Positions 1-8,765 of a stretch of 64,000 bases of DNA are shown piece after piece. Numbering within the stretch: the first letter of the stretch is position 1; every line of letters starts with the position of its first letter. The notes under the pieces were generated by a model. It was not told the origin of the DNA. It saw only the letters and a program-made list of their open reading frames with translations, and searched no databases. Source of the stretch: Paeniglutamicibacter gangotriensis Lz1y (GTDB lineage: Bacteria > Actinomycetota > Actinomycetes > Actinomycetales > Micrococcaceae); NCBI RefSeq assembly GCF_000348945.1, contig NZ_AOCK01000006.1:1-64000 (forward strand), given 5' to 3'. The translations under genes and the position numbers were made by a program.

Positions 1-38
1 CTGATGCTAATGAACCGCGACAGCTCTTTTCGCGGTGG

Positions 39-518
39 GTGAAGCGCAGAGCCATCGAAGCAGCCGGCTGGTTGCTGATCGTCGCGGGTGGGGCCGCTCT
101 TGTCCTTCCGGGCCCTGGCTTGTTGTGCTTGGTGGGCGGTCTCGCGCTCCTGTCACTGCGCTATGCGTGGGCCAAGCGTCTGCTCCGCCCGGTGAGAGCA
201 AGGGCCTTTCTGCTGGCTTCCAAGGGTGTGCAGACGTGGCCACGGATTGTCTCCAGCATGCTGGGCGGGTTGGTCTTGGTAGGAATCGGAATTGTTTGGG
301 GCGTGGGCAGCCCGGTGCCGAGATGGTGGCCGTTGGAAGCTCGCTGGTGGTTGCCTGGCGGGTGGGGAACCGGTATCACGCTCATCGCATCGGGCGGTTT
401 CGCGTGGGGAATGATCGTCTACAGTTTTCGTCGATTCCGTGGACATCCCATAACAGCCCCAGACAACGCCTCCCTGGCGTCCGAAGACAGACCCCTCACC
501 CCGGTTCCGTCTCGCTAA
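39..518 (+). CDS. PGPGW-family small membrane protein
   Basis: The 159-residue protein has the signature of the PGPGW (TIGR02611-like) family: a first hydrophobic segment ending in LVLPGPGLL at about residues 22-30, a second one immediately after it, and two more near residues 70-88 and 119-130. It is therefore a small multispanning membrane protein of unknown function. The GTG at 39 is the first start inside the window, but the frame stays open to the left edge, so the true start may lie outside. The tail is polar and ends at TAA. Its last bases overlap the end of the convergent desaturase relic. Confidence 0.75.
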   Translation: MKRRAIEAAGWLLIVAGGAALVLPGPGLLCLVGGLALLSLRYAWAKRLLRPVRARAFLLASKGVQTWPRIVSSMLGGLVLVGIGIVWGVGSPVPRWWPLEARWWLPGGWGTGITLIASGGFAWGMIVYSFRRFRGHPITAPDNASLASEDRPLTPVPSR

Positions 519-890
519 GCTTCGATCCACCGATAATTTTGAGCGGTGGATCGAGGCTTAGGGGTCGCCCCCGTATTGGGGACCTTGAGCTCCTCGCAGT
601 AGTCGCGGGCGATCCTGGCGACGGCGGCGAGGTTAGCTCGAGGTATCGAGGGGAAGAGATGGTGCTCGACCTGGTAGTTCAGATCGCCATAAAGGGCGGT
701 GAGCAATGCGTTGCCTCAGGGAGTGCGGGCCATGATGTTGCGGCTGGTCAATACCTGGCGTGAGAAGAAGTCGATGCGTGATTCCTTCGGGATCATCGGC
801 ATGCCCTTGTGGATGGGCGCGAAGGCGGCGCCCATGTATAGGCCGAAGACCGCCATTTGCACTCCCAGGAACGCCGCTGCCATGCCGGGG
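515..890 (-). pseudogene. Fatty acid desaturase relic (C-terminal part, frameshifted)
   Basis: Read on the minus strand, two frames together give the C-terminal part of a membrane fatty acid desaturase. One frame (about 890-716) carries FAPIHKGMP and RQVLTSRNI; the next (about 706-515) carries NYQVEHHLFPSIPR with the last histidine box of the family (QVEHH). The shift is one base at about 706-716, where the first frame reads into TGA just after ARTP. The N-terminal half with the first two histidine boxes is absent, so this cannot be an active desaturase. It is a decayed remnant rather than a gene. Confidence 0.85.
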
Positions 891-1208
891 CGGCACCGCT
901 CGCCCGTCGCCTCCCGAGGCGCTCGACTTTGTCTGCCCGGGTAGCGGGCCGAAGGTGGTGAAGTTAGGAGCCAGCGGGAAACTTCTGAACGCGAACCCAA
1001 TTTGTCCCCTGGTGAACGGTGGAGCTCGGGAATGGCCAAACACTTGTACTACCGCAACGTATGCGTTTAGCTGGCTTCATGGGTGGTTGCCCACGGTATC
1101 CACTTGCCCGGGCGGCCTTGCTTCCACTCCCATCACCCCGGCGGTCAGTTGGTGACGCACGCCGCCGGGATGCTGCAGCCCGGGCTGTCCGCGATGAAGG
1201 AGATGATC
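891..1208. other. Spacer upstream of the molybdopterin oxidoreductase
   Basis: No gene is recognised here. It lies between the desaturase relic and the oxidoreductase start and presumably holds the promoter of the latter. No clear -35/-10 pair was picked out. The good ribosome-binding site AAGGAG at 1197-1202 marks its right end. Confidence 0.5.
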
Positions 1209-3794
1209 ATGGTTGATCGTATTGCCGAGATTTGGGGGAGCCGCACTCCCTACGCCAGAGAAGAGCGGTGGCCGGTCCGGGTGGACCAGGTCCTTGCCGA
1301 GGGCGTCCAGGAGTCTGAGGTCCAACGGTGGGTGCAGTCCGCGTGCGTGTTGTGCAGCAACGGCTGCGGCATTGACATCGCAGTGAAGGACGGCTCGATG
1401 GTCGGGGTCCGCGGCAGGTCGATGGACATCGTGAACCACGGCCGGCTGGGACCAAAGGGTCTGTTCGCAAGCTGGCAGGGCATGAACCACAAGGACCGTC
1501 TCACCAAACCCCTGATCCGCGAGAACGGGGTGCTGGTCGAGTCGGACTGGGACACCGCCATGGAGCGGATCGTCTCGCGCAGCCGCGCCCTACTCGACGA
1601 AAAGGGACCCCTGTCCCATGGCTTCTACACCAGTGGACAGCTGTTCCTTGAGGAATACTACGCCCAGGCAATCGTGGGCAAGGCCGGCATTGGAACACCC
1701 CATATGGACGGCAATACCCGGCTGTGCACGGCGACGTCGGCTGCGGCGATGAAGGAATCCTTCGGCTCAGACGGCCAACCCGGAAGCTACGTAGATATTG
1801 ATGAGTGCGATGCCATGTTCCTGTTTGGGCACAATATGGCCGAAACCCAGACCGTGTTGTGGATGCGAGTCCTTGACCGGCTGGCCGGCCCGGACAAGCC
1901 CAGGATCGTGTGCGTGGACCCGCGCGATACCGAGGTCGCCCGCCACGCGGAGGTGCACCTGCCCCTTCGGCCCGGTACCAACCTGGCGCTGATGCATGGA
2001 CTGGTACGCGAGTTGTTTGCCAACCGGTGGATTGATGAGGACTACATCGCCGCGCACACCATGAACGTCGAGGAATTGCGCGCCACCGTGGAACCCTGGA
2101 CTCCCGAGGCGGTCGCTGAGACCTGCGGGGTCGCCGCGGAGGATGTGCGTCGTGCAGCTGAGATCTTCGGGACCTCGGACCGGGTGCTGTCCACTGTCCT
2201 GCAGGGCTTCTACCAGTCCTCCCAGGCCACTGCCGCATCCTGCGCGGTCAACAACATGCACCTGCTCCGTGGCATGATCGGCAAGCCCGGGTGCGGAATC
2301 CTGCAGATGAATGGCCAGCCCACCGCGCAGAACAACCGTGAATGCGGGGCCGACGGGGACTTGTCCGGATTCAGGAACTGGGAGAACCCCCAACATGTCC
2401 AGGAGCTCGCGGACCTTTGGAATGTTGATGCGGCCATCATCCCGCACTGGGCGCCACCCACCCACGCGATGCAGATCTTCCGCTATATCGAGCAGGGATC
2501 CATGGAGTTCCTGTGGGTCTCGGCCACGAACCCGGCGGTGTCCATGCCCGAACTGCCCCGCATCCGCGACATCCTCGCGAGTGAGAGCTTGTTCCTAGTG
2601 GTCCAGGACCTGTACCTGACCGAGACCGCGCAGTACGCCGACGTGGTCCTGCCAGCTGCGGGATGGGGGGAGAAAACCGGGACCTTCACCAACGTGAACC
2701 GCACCGTGCACCTCTCCGAGCAAGCGGTTGATCCCCCAGGGGAGGCCCGCAGCGACCTGGACACCTTCCTTGACTACTCCCGACGCATGGGGTTCACCCA
2801 GCTGGACGGAACACCCCTCTTGGACTGGAAGGGCCCGGAAGATGCATTCACTGCGTGGAAGGAATGCACGCGCGGGCGTCCCTGCGACTACACGGGCATC
2901 ACCTATGAGAAGCTGCGCGGCGGCAGCGGTGTCCCCTGGCCATGCAACGAGGACCACCCCGACGGCACGGTGCGCCTGTACCGGGACGGTATCTTCCCCA
3001 CCGATCCAGAGTATTGCGAAACCTACGGCCACGACCTGCTGACCGGCGGAACCGTCGGCCCGGAAACCTACAAGGCCATGGACCCGGGCGGACGGGCAAT
3101 CTTCAAGACCGCCCCGTACCACCCGGCCCATGAAACCCCGGACGAGGACTACCCCTTTCGCTACACGACCGGACGAACCGTCTACCACTTCCACACGCGT
3201 ACCAAAACCGGGCGGGCACCGCAGCTCAACGACGCCGCGCCCGCCGCTTGGGTGGAGATCTCCGTCAACGATGCCTCGGATCTTGGCCTCGGCGAAGGTG
3301 ACATCGTGCGCGTCGAATCCCGCCGCGGCCACATCACCGCTGCGCTGCGGGTCGGTGACATCAGAGACGGCACCCTCTTCGCGCCTTTCCACTACGGCTA
3401 CTGGGACCAAGGCGGCACCCCCGCCCAGGAGCACCGCGCGGCGAACGAACTGACCATCACCGAATGGGACCCGGTCTCCAAGCAACCCGTGCTGAAGAAC
3501 GCCGCCGTCCGGATCGAGAAAATCGCCGACGGCACCGGCCCGTCCCTGGCACCGACAACCACGGCATCGCGCCCTGCGACACACAAGCCTGCCGACTCCA
3601 CGAGCCAGACAGGGCGTGATTCCGGAGAATCCCGAGTGCTCCCGCCAGGTCCCGGACAGCAACCGGCACACGGTCATGGCCGTCGGTCCTCCCGCCGGAT
3701 ACTGCCAACGGCAGGGGGCAGTGCGGCCCAGGCCACGGAAACCATCGCCCCGGTTGAACCCCCCGCCGTCGCCACAAAGGAGGAACGGGCATGA
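1209..3794 (+). CDS. Molybdopterin oxidoreductase, nitrate reductase-like
   Basis: This is a cytoplasmic-type bis-MGD molybdoenzyme of the nitrate reductase/formate dehydrogenase superfamily, about 861 residues; no Tat signal is visible. An N-terminal cluster motif C-x2-C-x3-C (ACVLCSNGC) is followed 28 residues later by GRLGPKG, where the fourth cluster cysteine (usually RLCxKG) is replaced. NTRLCTATS supplies a likely molybdenum-ligand cysteine. The C-terminal MGD-binding domain (RTVYHFHTRTKTGR, then APFHYGYWD) is present, followed by about 80 low-complexity residues. The start at 1209 is preceded by AAGGAG six bases upstream, so a longer frame reaching back to 1083 is not needed. The substrate cannot be read from the sequence; nitrate is only one option. 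Confidence 0.85.
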   Translation: MVDRIAEIWGSRTPYAREERWPVRVDQVLAEGVQESEVQRWVQSACVLCSNGCGIDIAVKDGSMVGVRGRSMDIVNHGRLGPKGLFASWQGMNHKDRLTKPLIRENGVLVESDWDTAMERIVSRSRALLDEKGPLSHGFYTSGQLFLEEYYAQAIVGKAGIGTPHMDGNTRLCTATSAAAMKESFGSDGQPGSYVDIDECDAMFLFGHNMAETQTVLWMRVLDRLAGPDKPRIVCVDPRDTEVARHAEVHLPLRPGTNLALMHGLVRELFANRWIDEDYIAAHTMNVEELRATVEPWTPEAVAETCGVAAEDVRRAAEIFGTSDRVLSTVLQGFYQSSQATAASCAVNNMHLLRGMIGKPGCGILQMNGQPTAQNNRECGADGDLSGFRNWENPQHVQELADLWNVDAAIIPHWAPPTHAMQIFRYIEQGSMEFLWVSATNPAVSMPELPRIRDILASESLFLVVQDLYLTETAQYADVVLPAAGWGEKTGTFTNVNRTVHLSEQAVDPPGEARSDLDTFLDYSRRMGFTQLDGTPLLDWKGPEDAFTAWKECTRGRPCDYTGITYEKLRGGSGVPWPCNEDHPDGTVRLYRDGIFPTDPEYCETYGHDLLTGGTVGPETYKAMDPGGRAIFKTAPYHPAHETPDEDYPFRYTTGRTVYHFHTRTKTGRAPQLNDAAPAAWVEISVNDASDLGLGEGDIVRVESRRGHITAALRVGDIRDGTLFAPFHYGYWDQGGTPAQEHRAANELTITEWDPVSKQPVLKNAAVRIEKIADGTGPSLAPTTTASRPATHKPADSTSQTGRDSGESRVLPPGPGQQPAHGHGRRSSRRILPTAGGSAAQATETIAPVEPPAVATKEERA

Positions 3795-4252
3795 AACTCC
3801 CCACCTATCTGGGCCTGCTGGAGAAATCCGAAAGCACACTCGCCGAGTCTTTCCGGCAGGTCGCCCGGGGGCATGGGCATGAACCCGATGTGCACTTCAT
3901 CTGCCAAACCCTCGCGGCCCAGTGTGATGACCACCAACAGGCACTTAAACCTGTTCTCGACCGGTACGGGGAGGCCGAGGTCGACGATGAGCCGGCCCGA
4001 CTCCACGCGGACGGGCTCAGCGAAACCAGGTCCGGGCCCCTGGGGCTGCTGCGCGACCTCCAGGACCTCTACCTTCTGGCGAGCCTGGTTGACATCACTT
4101 GGACCATGGTCAAGCAAGCGGGCCAAGGCCTGCGCGACAAGGAACTGCTGGATGTAGTGGCGGCCTGTGACGGGCAAACAACAAAGCAGCTGAAGTGGCT
4201 GAGCACCCGCATGAAGCAGGCAGCAACCCAGGCCCTCCTCATCGCCAAGTAA
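3791..4252 (+). CDS. Small helical protein coupled to the molybdopterin oxidoreductase
   Basis: The 153-residue protein overlaps the oxidoreductase stop by ATGA and is preceded by AGGAACGGGC, so the two are translationally coupled. It looks all-helical, with LAESFRQVARGHGHE near the N-terminus and a leucine-rich segment near residues 85-100. It reads like a four-helix bundle (ferritin-like or chaperone-like), but no metal-ligand pattern is clear. Given its position it could be a dedicated maturation or electron-transfer partner of the upstream enzyme. This is inference; I do not recognise a named family. Confidence 0.7.
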   Translation: MKLPTYLGLLEKSESTLAESFRQVARGHGHEPDVHFICQTLAAQCDDHQQALKPVLDRYGEAEVDDEPARLHADGLSETRSGPLGLLRDLQDLYLLASLVDITWTMVKQAGQGLRDKELLDVVAACDGQTTKQLKWLSTRMKQAATQALLIAK

Positions 4253-4488
4253 CCCTCCCACGGCCCCGGGAACCCACTGTTCGAACTGTGCCGGAACAGT
4301 TGGCGCGGTGCACCCTGTTCATGGGGCGCCTGACGCCGCGAAAACCACGCCACTTACCGGTGCCATACGCATATGTCCATGACACGACTGTGCTGCATGC
4401 CGAACCAACATTTCGGTGGCAGGACTGTTGTGCTCCGGCGCAGGTGCAGGTGTAATGGGTAAGACGTCTAGTGAGGGGATACTTCGTG

Positions 4489-5847
4489 ATGTCAGTGTCG
4501 AAACCGCATGTCCTGATACTTGGTGGCGGCTACGTGGGCCTGTATACGGCGTGGGGGTTGCGGAAACGCTCTCGATCGGTGCCGATGCGGATCACGCTGG
4601 TCGAACCGAACGCCTACATGACCTATCAGCCGCTGTTGCCGGAGGTGGCCGGCGGGGAAATCGATCCGCGCAACGTGACCGTGCAGTTGTCCCGCGCCCT
4701 GCGAGGAGTCCACGTGGTGCGCGGCCGGCTGCAGAACCTGGATTCCGCCGGTAAGAGCGCAACCATTGCCGAGGCCGACGGGGCCACCTCCACGCTCGAG
4801 TACGACCATGTGGTGTTCGCGGTGGGATCGATCACCCGGACCTTCCCTACCCCGGGGCTGGAGGAGAATGCCATCGGGTTCAAGACGGTCGAGGAGGCGC
4901 TCTTCCTGCGCGACCGGGTCCTGGAGAACATTGCCCGTGCCGCTGCAACCCAGGATCCTGCGGAAAGGGCCAAGGCACTGACCTTCGTGTTCATCGGGGG
5001 CGGTTACACCGGGGTTGAGGCAATTGCCGAACTCAGCGACCTGGCGAAGATCGCAATCCGGATGTATCCGCGATTGGACGCATCGGACTTGAACTGGGTG
5101 CTGGTGGAGGCGGCGGACAAGGTTGCCGTGGAGGTGGGCCCGGAGCTCTCGGCGTGGACGTTGCGCCATTTGCGCCGCAGGGGCATCGACGTGCGGCTGC
5201 AGACCACGCTGAAGTCGTGCATCGACGGAAACGTGGTGCTCAGCGACGGTGCGGAGTTCGCGGCGGATGCAATCGTCTGGACGGCCGGGATGAAACCGAA
5301 CCCGGTCCTGGATGCCACCGACGTGCCACGCGGACCGAAGGGGCACGTGAACGCCGATGCCCGGCTCAGGGTCATCCGGGAGGACGGCAGCATCGTTGAA
5401 GGTGCGTGGGCCGCCGGCGACAACGCGCAGGTGCCCGACCTGACCGCGCAGAAGCAGCCGGCGTACTACCCGCCAAATGCACAGAACGCGGTACGCCAGG
5501 CAAAATTGCTCGCGGCAAATATCGCCGCGCAGCTAAACGGCCAAGAACCGGTCGAGTACCGCTACAAGTCGCTGGGCACCTTGGCCAACTACGGCATCGG
5601 CCAGGGAGCGGCAGTGGTGCGAGGAATCCCGCTTAAGGGGCTGCCCGCGTGGCTGGTCGCCCGCGCCTATCACGGGGCGGCGATGCCCACGCTGGCGCGC
5701 AAGTATCGCGTTTTCGCCGGTTGGGCAGTGAACCTGTTTGCCCCGCGTGATGTGACGTCGATGAGCGCGGCCCGGGAGCCGCGGCGCACGTTTGTTGCCG
5801 GGATCCACGCGCAGAAGAAGGCTGAGGAGCCGGAAAAGGGGAAGTGA
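4489..5847 (+). CDS. ndh: Type II NADH dehydrogenase (FAD-dependent)
   Basis: A 452-residue two-Rossmann flavoprotein of the NDH-2 family, which oxidises NADH and reduces quinone at the membrane without pumping protons. The N-terminal FAD motif is VLILGGGYVGLYTA, followed by NAYMTYQPLLPEVAGG, typical of the family. The NAD motif FIGGGYTGVEAIAEL lies near residue 170, and the second FAD motif WAAGDNAQVPD near 310. The hydrophobic, basic C-terminus fits a membrane-associating segment. ATG at 4489 is chosen because GAGGGGA at 4473-4479 is well placed; a GTG at 4471 lies upstream of it. A broken related gene lies at 14661-15878. Confidence 0.88.
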   Translation: MSVSKPHVLILGGGYVGLYTAWGLRKRSRSVPMRITLVEPNAYMTYQPLLPEVAGGEIDPRNVTVQLSRALRGVHVVRGRLQNLDSAGKSATIAEADGATSTLEYDHVVFAVGSITRTFPTPGLEENAIGFKTVEEALFLRDRVLENIARAAATQDPAERAKALTFVFIGGGYTGVEAIAELSDLAKIAIRMYPRLDASDLNWVLVEAADKVAVEVGPELSAWTLRHLRRRGIDVRLQTTLKSCIDGNVVLSDGAEFAADAIVWTAGMKPNPVLDATDVPRGPKGHVNADARLRVIREDGSIVEGAWAAGDNAQVPDLTAQKQPAYYPPNAQNAVRQAKLLAANIAAQLNGQEPVEYRYKSLGTLANYGIGQGAAVVRGIPLKGLPAWLVARAYHGAAMPTLARKYRVFAGWAVNLFAPRDVTSMSAAREPRRTFVAGIHAQKKAEEPEKGK

Positions 5848-6171
5848 ACCGGGGCGGGAAGCAGCGGGGCATAAACCTCAGTGCTTCCCACCGGAGCCTG
5901 CCACGGCAATTTCCGGACAGGGCTTTGCCCAGACCCCGCTTATGCCGCGTTCCAACGTGCTGGTGAACGGCTTTTCCGATTCCGCAGATGCCATGGATCC
6001 CGAAGCAAATCGCGGTAATCGCCAGCGGCTTGGACCCCGGATGGAGCCGGTTCAACGCAGTGGCCATGCGGCAAGCACACCGGGAGACGGGAGCTATACC
6101 GAAGCTGAAGGCAAGAGGTAGCTTTTGCCGGGGTCATTTATTGGTATACGTACGGTGAGAGGACGGACGTC
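5848..6171. other. Intergenic spacer between ndh and yrhK-like gene
   Basis: No coding sequence with family resemblance was found on either strand in these 324 bases. The last 50 bases are AT-richer (TTTATTGGTATACG around 6138-6150) and probably hold the promoter of the YrhK-like gene, but spacing to any -35 element is poor. Confidence 0.4.
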
Positions 6172-6459
6172 ATGCCCCTGTTTAATCCTGGAAATCACAC
6201 CATAAATCCTGAGAACGCGAAACTCTATGCGGCCGTCGAGATCGCGTATACCAGCGTCGATTTCGCTGCGGCTGGCCTGTTCATTGCGGGAAGTGTCCTG
6301 TTCTTCAATGAATCCACCATGAACGCTGGCACCTGGTGCTTTTTACTGGGGTCGATCTGCTTTGCGCTGAAGCCCACGTTGAGGCTGGGCCGGGAGCTGA
6401 TGTACGCCAAGCGCGACAAAGTTGACTTGCTCGCCAAGCGTGCGGAGGGCAGCCGCTAA
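6172..6459 (+). CDS. YrhK-domain membrane protein
   Basis: The 95-residue protein matches the YrhK family (PF14145-like): two hydrophobic segments (about residues 26-42 and 53-68) separated by a short polar turn containing FFNESTMNAG, and the family-like ending CFALKPTLRLGRELMYAK. It is a small inner-membrane protein of unknown role, often found among stress genes. GAGAGGACG lies just upstream of the ATG. It stands alone between two spacers. Confidence 0.75.
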   Translation: MPLFNPGNHTINPENAKLYAAVEIAYTSVDFAAAGLFIAGSVLFFNESTMNAGTWCFLLGSICFALKPTLRLGRELMYAKRDKVDLLAKRAEGSR

Positions 6460-6623
6460 ACCATAGGACAAAATTGATCCACGATGCGGGCATGGCGCGG
6501 GTTCCCGGTAGGAACTGAGCACGCCTCCGTCGCAGCCCGGCTGCTTTTCGATGGAGCTGTCACAGATGATCCGCCTGGAACGACGGGCGCCCTTGTTGCT
6601 CCACTCAGAAAAATCGGAGGCCT

Positions 6624-7262
6624 GTGCGCCCGTATGGTGTTTTGAAGCAGGCCAAAGAATTTCTGATCCACAAGTCGGTTTACCAGCTTAAGGAAGCCGA
6701 TCCACACTCGTGGGCTATCCCGCGTCTGACAGGCAGGGCCAAGTCGGCTCTCGTGGAGATCCAGGCCGATGAGTACGGCGGCGGACGGGTCGGCCAGATG
6801 CATTCCGAGCTCTTTGCCTGCACTATGGACGGGCTCGGGCTGGACTCCTCATTCGGGGCCTATATCGATGCCGTCCCGGCCATCTCCCTGGCCCCAGTCA
6901 ACGCGATGTCGTTCTTCGGACTGCATCGCCGCTTCCGGGGCGCGATCGTGGGACACCTCGCGATCTACGAGATGACCTCCTCGATCCCCAACGCGCGCCA
7001 TGCCCGGGGTTTCCGTCGGCTGGGGTTCGATACCCCGGTGACCGGCTACTTCGACGAGCACGTCGAGGCCGATGCGGTGCATGAGCAGATCGCCGGCCGT
7101 GATCTCGCCAGCGGCCTGATCGAGCAAAATCCCGCAATCGCCGCGGACCTATTCTTCGGTGCAGCGGCCGTGTTTTTCCTGGACGCGCTCGTGGGTCGCT
7201 GGCAACTGGATGCCTGGGAGAGCGGCGTCTCGTCCCTGCGCCAGAGCGCGTCGGCGGCATGA
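6624..7262 (+). CDS. Iron-containing redox enzyme (heme-oxygenase-like fold), N-terminally truncated
   Basis: The 212 residues match the C-terminal two thirds of the iron-containing redox enzyme family (Haem_oxygenas_2-like). FLIHKSVYQLKEADPH, EIQADEYGGGR with QMHSELF, and YFDEHVEADAVHEQI hold the expected iron-ligand Glu/His residues. Members are usually over 300 residues; here the N-terminal helical part is absent. The frame upstream of GTG 6624 continues only to a stop at 6567, with no family resemblance. It overlaps the following CDGSH relic by ATGA, a pairing often seen in actinobacteria. It may be a degrading gene whose remaining frame is still open; whether the product folds is uncertain. 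Confidence 0.7.
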   Translation: MRPYGVLKQAKEFLIHKSVYQLKEADPHSWAIPRLTGRAKSALVEIQADEYGGGRVGQMHSELFACTMDGLGLDSSFGAYIDAVPAISLAPVNAMSFFGLHRRFRGAIVGHLAIYEMTSSIPNARHARGFRRLGFDTPVTGYFDEHVEADAVHEQIAGRDLASGLIEQNPAIAADLFFGAAAVFFLDALVGRWQLDAWESGVSSLRQSASAA

Positions 7263-7460
7263 ACGAGGCGAGCCCAACGGAGATCACGGTGTGCCCGCGT
7301 GGCCCCCTCGTGGTCAGAGGAAACTTTTCGGGTTCTTGACGCGGAAGGAAACGCCGTTCCTCGCACACGGGAAACGGTCGCTCTGTGCTGCTGCGGGGGA
7401 TCGGCGATCAAGCCGTGGTGCGACGGGACGCACAAGCTCAATTAGTTCGAGGAAAGCTAA
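7259..7460 (+). pseudogene. CDGSH iron-sulfur protein, broken
   Basis: Starting from an ATGA overlap with the redox enzyme, the frame gives ITVCPRGPLVVRGNFS and then hits TGA because one extra base is present in the TCGGGTT run near 7327-7335. In the next frame the protein continues with VLDAEGNAVPRTRETVALCCCGGS and the exact 2Fe-2S motif ending KPWCDGTH. A TAG at 7443-7445 cuts off the last residues, after which FEES and a TAA follow in frame. Two lesions make a pseudogene more likely than a sequencing error. Intact members are about 65-80 residues and bind a [2Fe-2S] cluster through three Cys and one His, all still visible. Confidence 0.85.
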
Positions 7461-7462
7461 AC

Positions 7463-8174
7463 TTCTATGCATCCGGGCCGAGGGCCTCCATCTACTGCGC
7501 CATGCCGAGCTCAACTGCTGCATCGTCCAAGACGGCGCGCTTCATGCTGGTCGCTGTTGGACTGCCGCCGATGTGGAAGATGATGGTGCACGCACTGCGA
7601 ACTCCGGAACTTTCGACCGAAAGGCCACGGCTGTGATGTTGACTCGTGCCCACTTCGAGCGCGTGGGCTTCGCGGCCCGGATACAGCGCGATTACGGCTC
7701 CCCGGTCCTGGTCCATTCGGCCGACGCGTACCGCCCACCCCTACAGGATCTCCACGAAAAGAGCAGATGGTCCTATCCGTCTAGGTACCCGCGCGCCGTT
7801 CCCATTTTGGTGCGCATGGCCCTCGCTGGTGCCCTGAACACCAAGGGAATCACGGAGTTCCTTGTTGGGGGCCGGGCCCGCGCAGGAACTACCGGGTCGT
7901 CCCGAGGCCATCCATGCTCCCGGACATACCGAGGGGCACTGCGCGTTGTAGTATCCTCGGTGCGACACCGCGATCTCGGGGGACGTGCTGGTGACATTTG
8001 ACCCATATGCCGGAGTCCTCGGTCCTCAGGTTGTTTCGTCGGCGGCCACGGCCAACACTCACGAGACACTGGCATCCCTCACGGCCCTACATCGTTCTGC
8101 CGGGACATGGCGAACCCCATCGGAAGGCCATCAGCCACGCCGTTGAACAAGCCCTAGACCGGCCCGTCACCTGA
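7463..8174 (+). pseudogene. MBL-fold metallohydrolase relic, second copy
   Basis: Fragments in shifting frames align along their whole length with the intact MBL-fold hydrolase at 23606-24349. Examples are AEGLHLLRHAELNCCIVQD, RYPRAVPILVRMALAGALNTKGITEFL, LVTFDPYAGVLGPQVV and LPGHGEPHRKAISHAV. The zinc motif THAHFDHLG of the intact relative has become TRAHFERVG, losing metal ligands. No start codon remains in the right frame, and several frameshifts occur (after VQDG, near 7900, near 8090). It lies directly after the broken CDGSH gene and probably belonged to the same operon. Confidence 0.85.
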
Positions 8175-8765
8175 TCCCGCCGCCCGGCAGCCGGGCCCAG
8201 GTGGCTGGGAAGGCCCGATTCGATGTTCCGTCGTGTCTTCGCGCTGCTGCGCGCCGGGGCCAAAGCCGAGACGCTGCAAGCTGCGCACCGTCCCGGCAAT
8301 CCGCCCGTGCCTGCGCTCTGTCCCGGTCACGCGAATCCGTGCCCGTGACCACCGCGGCGGGCGCCGATGGACCGCCAAATACCGATCCCAGCCAGGCCGA
8401 TCCCCGCTGGTTTCCCATTCGCCCGACGCCGGGTCAATGGTCCAGTCCAGGGAAATTATCGGTGGTCGATGTCAAAAGGGTTGTGCCCGCCGTCTTCTCT
8501 TGGTTTGCTTCTTACACATGGCCGGTTCCCAAGCCACGCGGATCCCGGTCCCACGGTTCGAACGGGACTCGTACGTCCTGGCCCGCAGTGATTTGCGTGC
8601 CGGAGTCCGCTCCCCGGAATCGTCGAAGCAAGGAAGTTCACTGTCAGGCACCGATGTGAAGGGTGCGGTGCGACGCACACCGACGATCCCGCGGGAAATG
8701 CCGCGGGTTCCCCAATTCCAACGAATACAGCCCATCCCGGGCATGGAGCAACTGGAGGTCAAGCA
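8175..8765. other. Non-coding or fully decayed stretch
   Basis: About 590 bases without any frame I can tie to a protein family on either strand. Open frames exist but show only the Arg/Pro-rich translation typical of GC-rich non-coding strands. The right end must hold the promoter and the GGAGG ribosome-binding site (8754-8758) of the stress operon that follows. Confidence 0.5.

Noticed and set aside
1083-1208. Longer start for the molybdopterin oxidoreductase
   Set aside because: The upstream part lacks family resemblance, and a good ribosome-binding site is placed before 1209.
2595-3839. Long minus-strand frame opposite the molybdopterin oxidoreductase
   Set aside because: It is the complement of a strong coding frame and shows no motif or ribosome-binding site.
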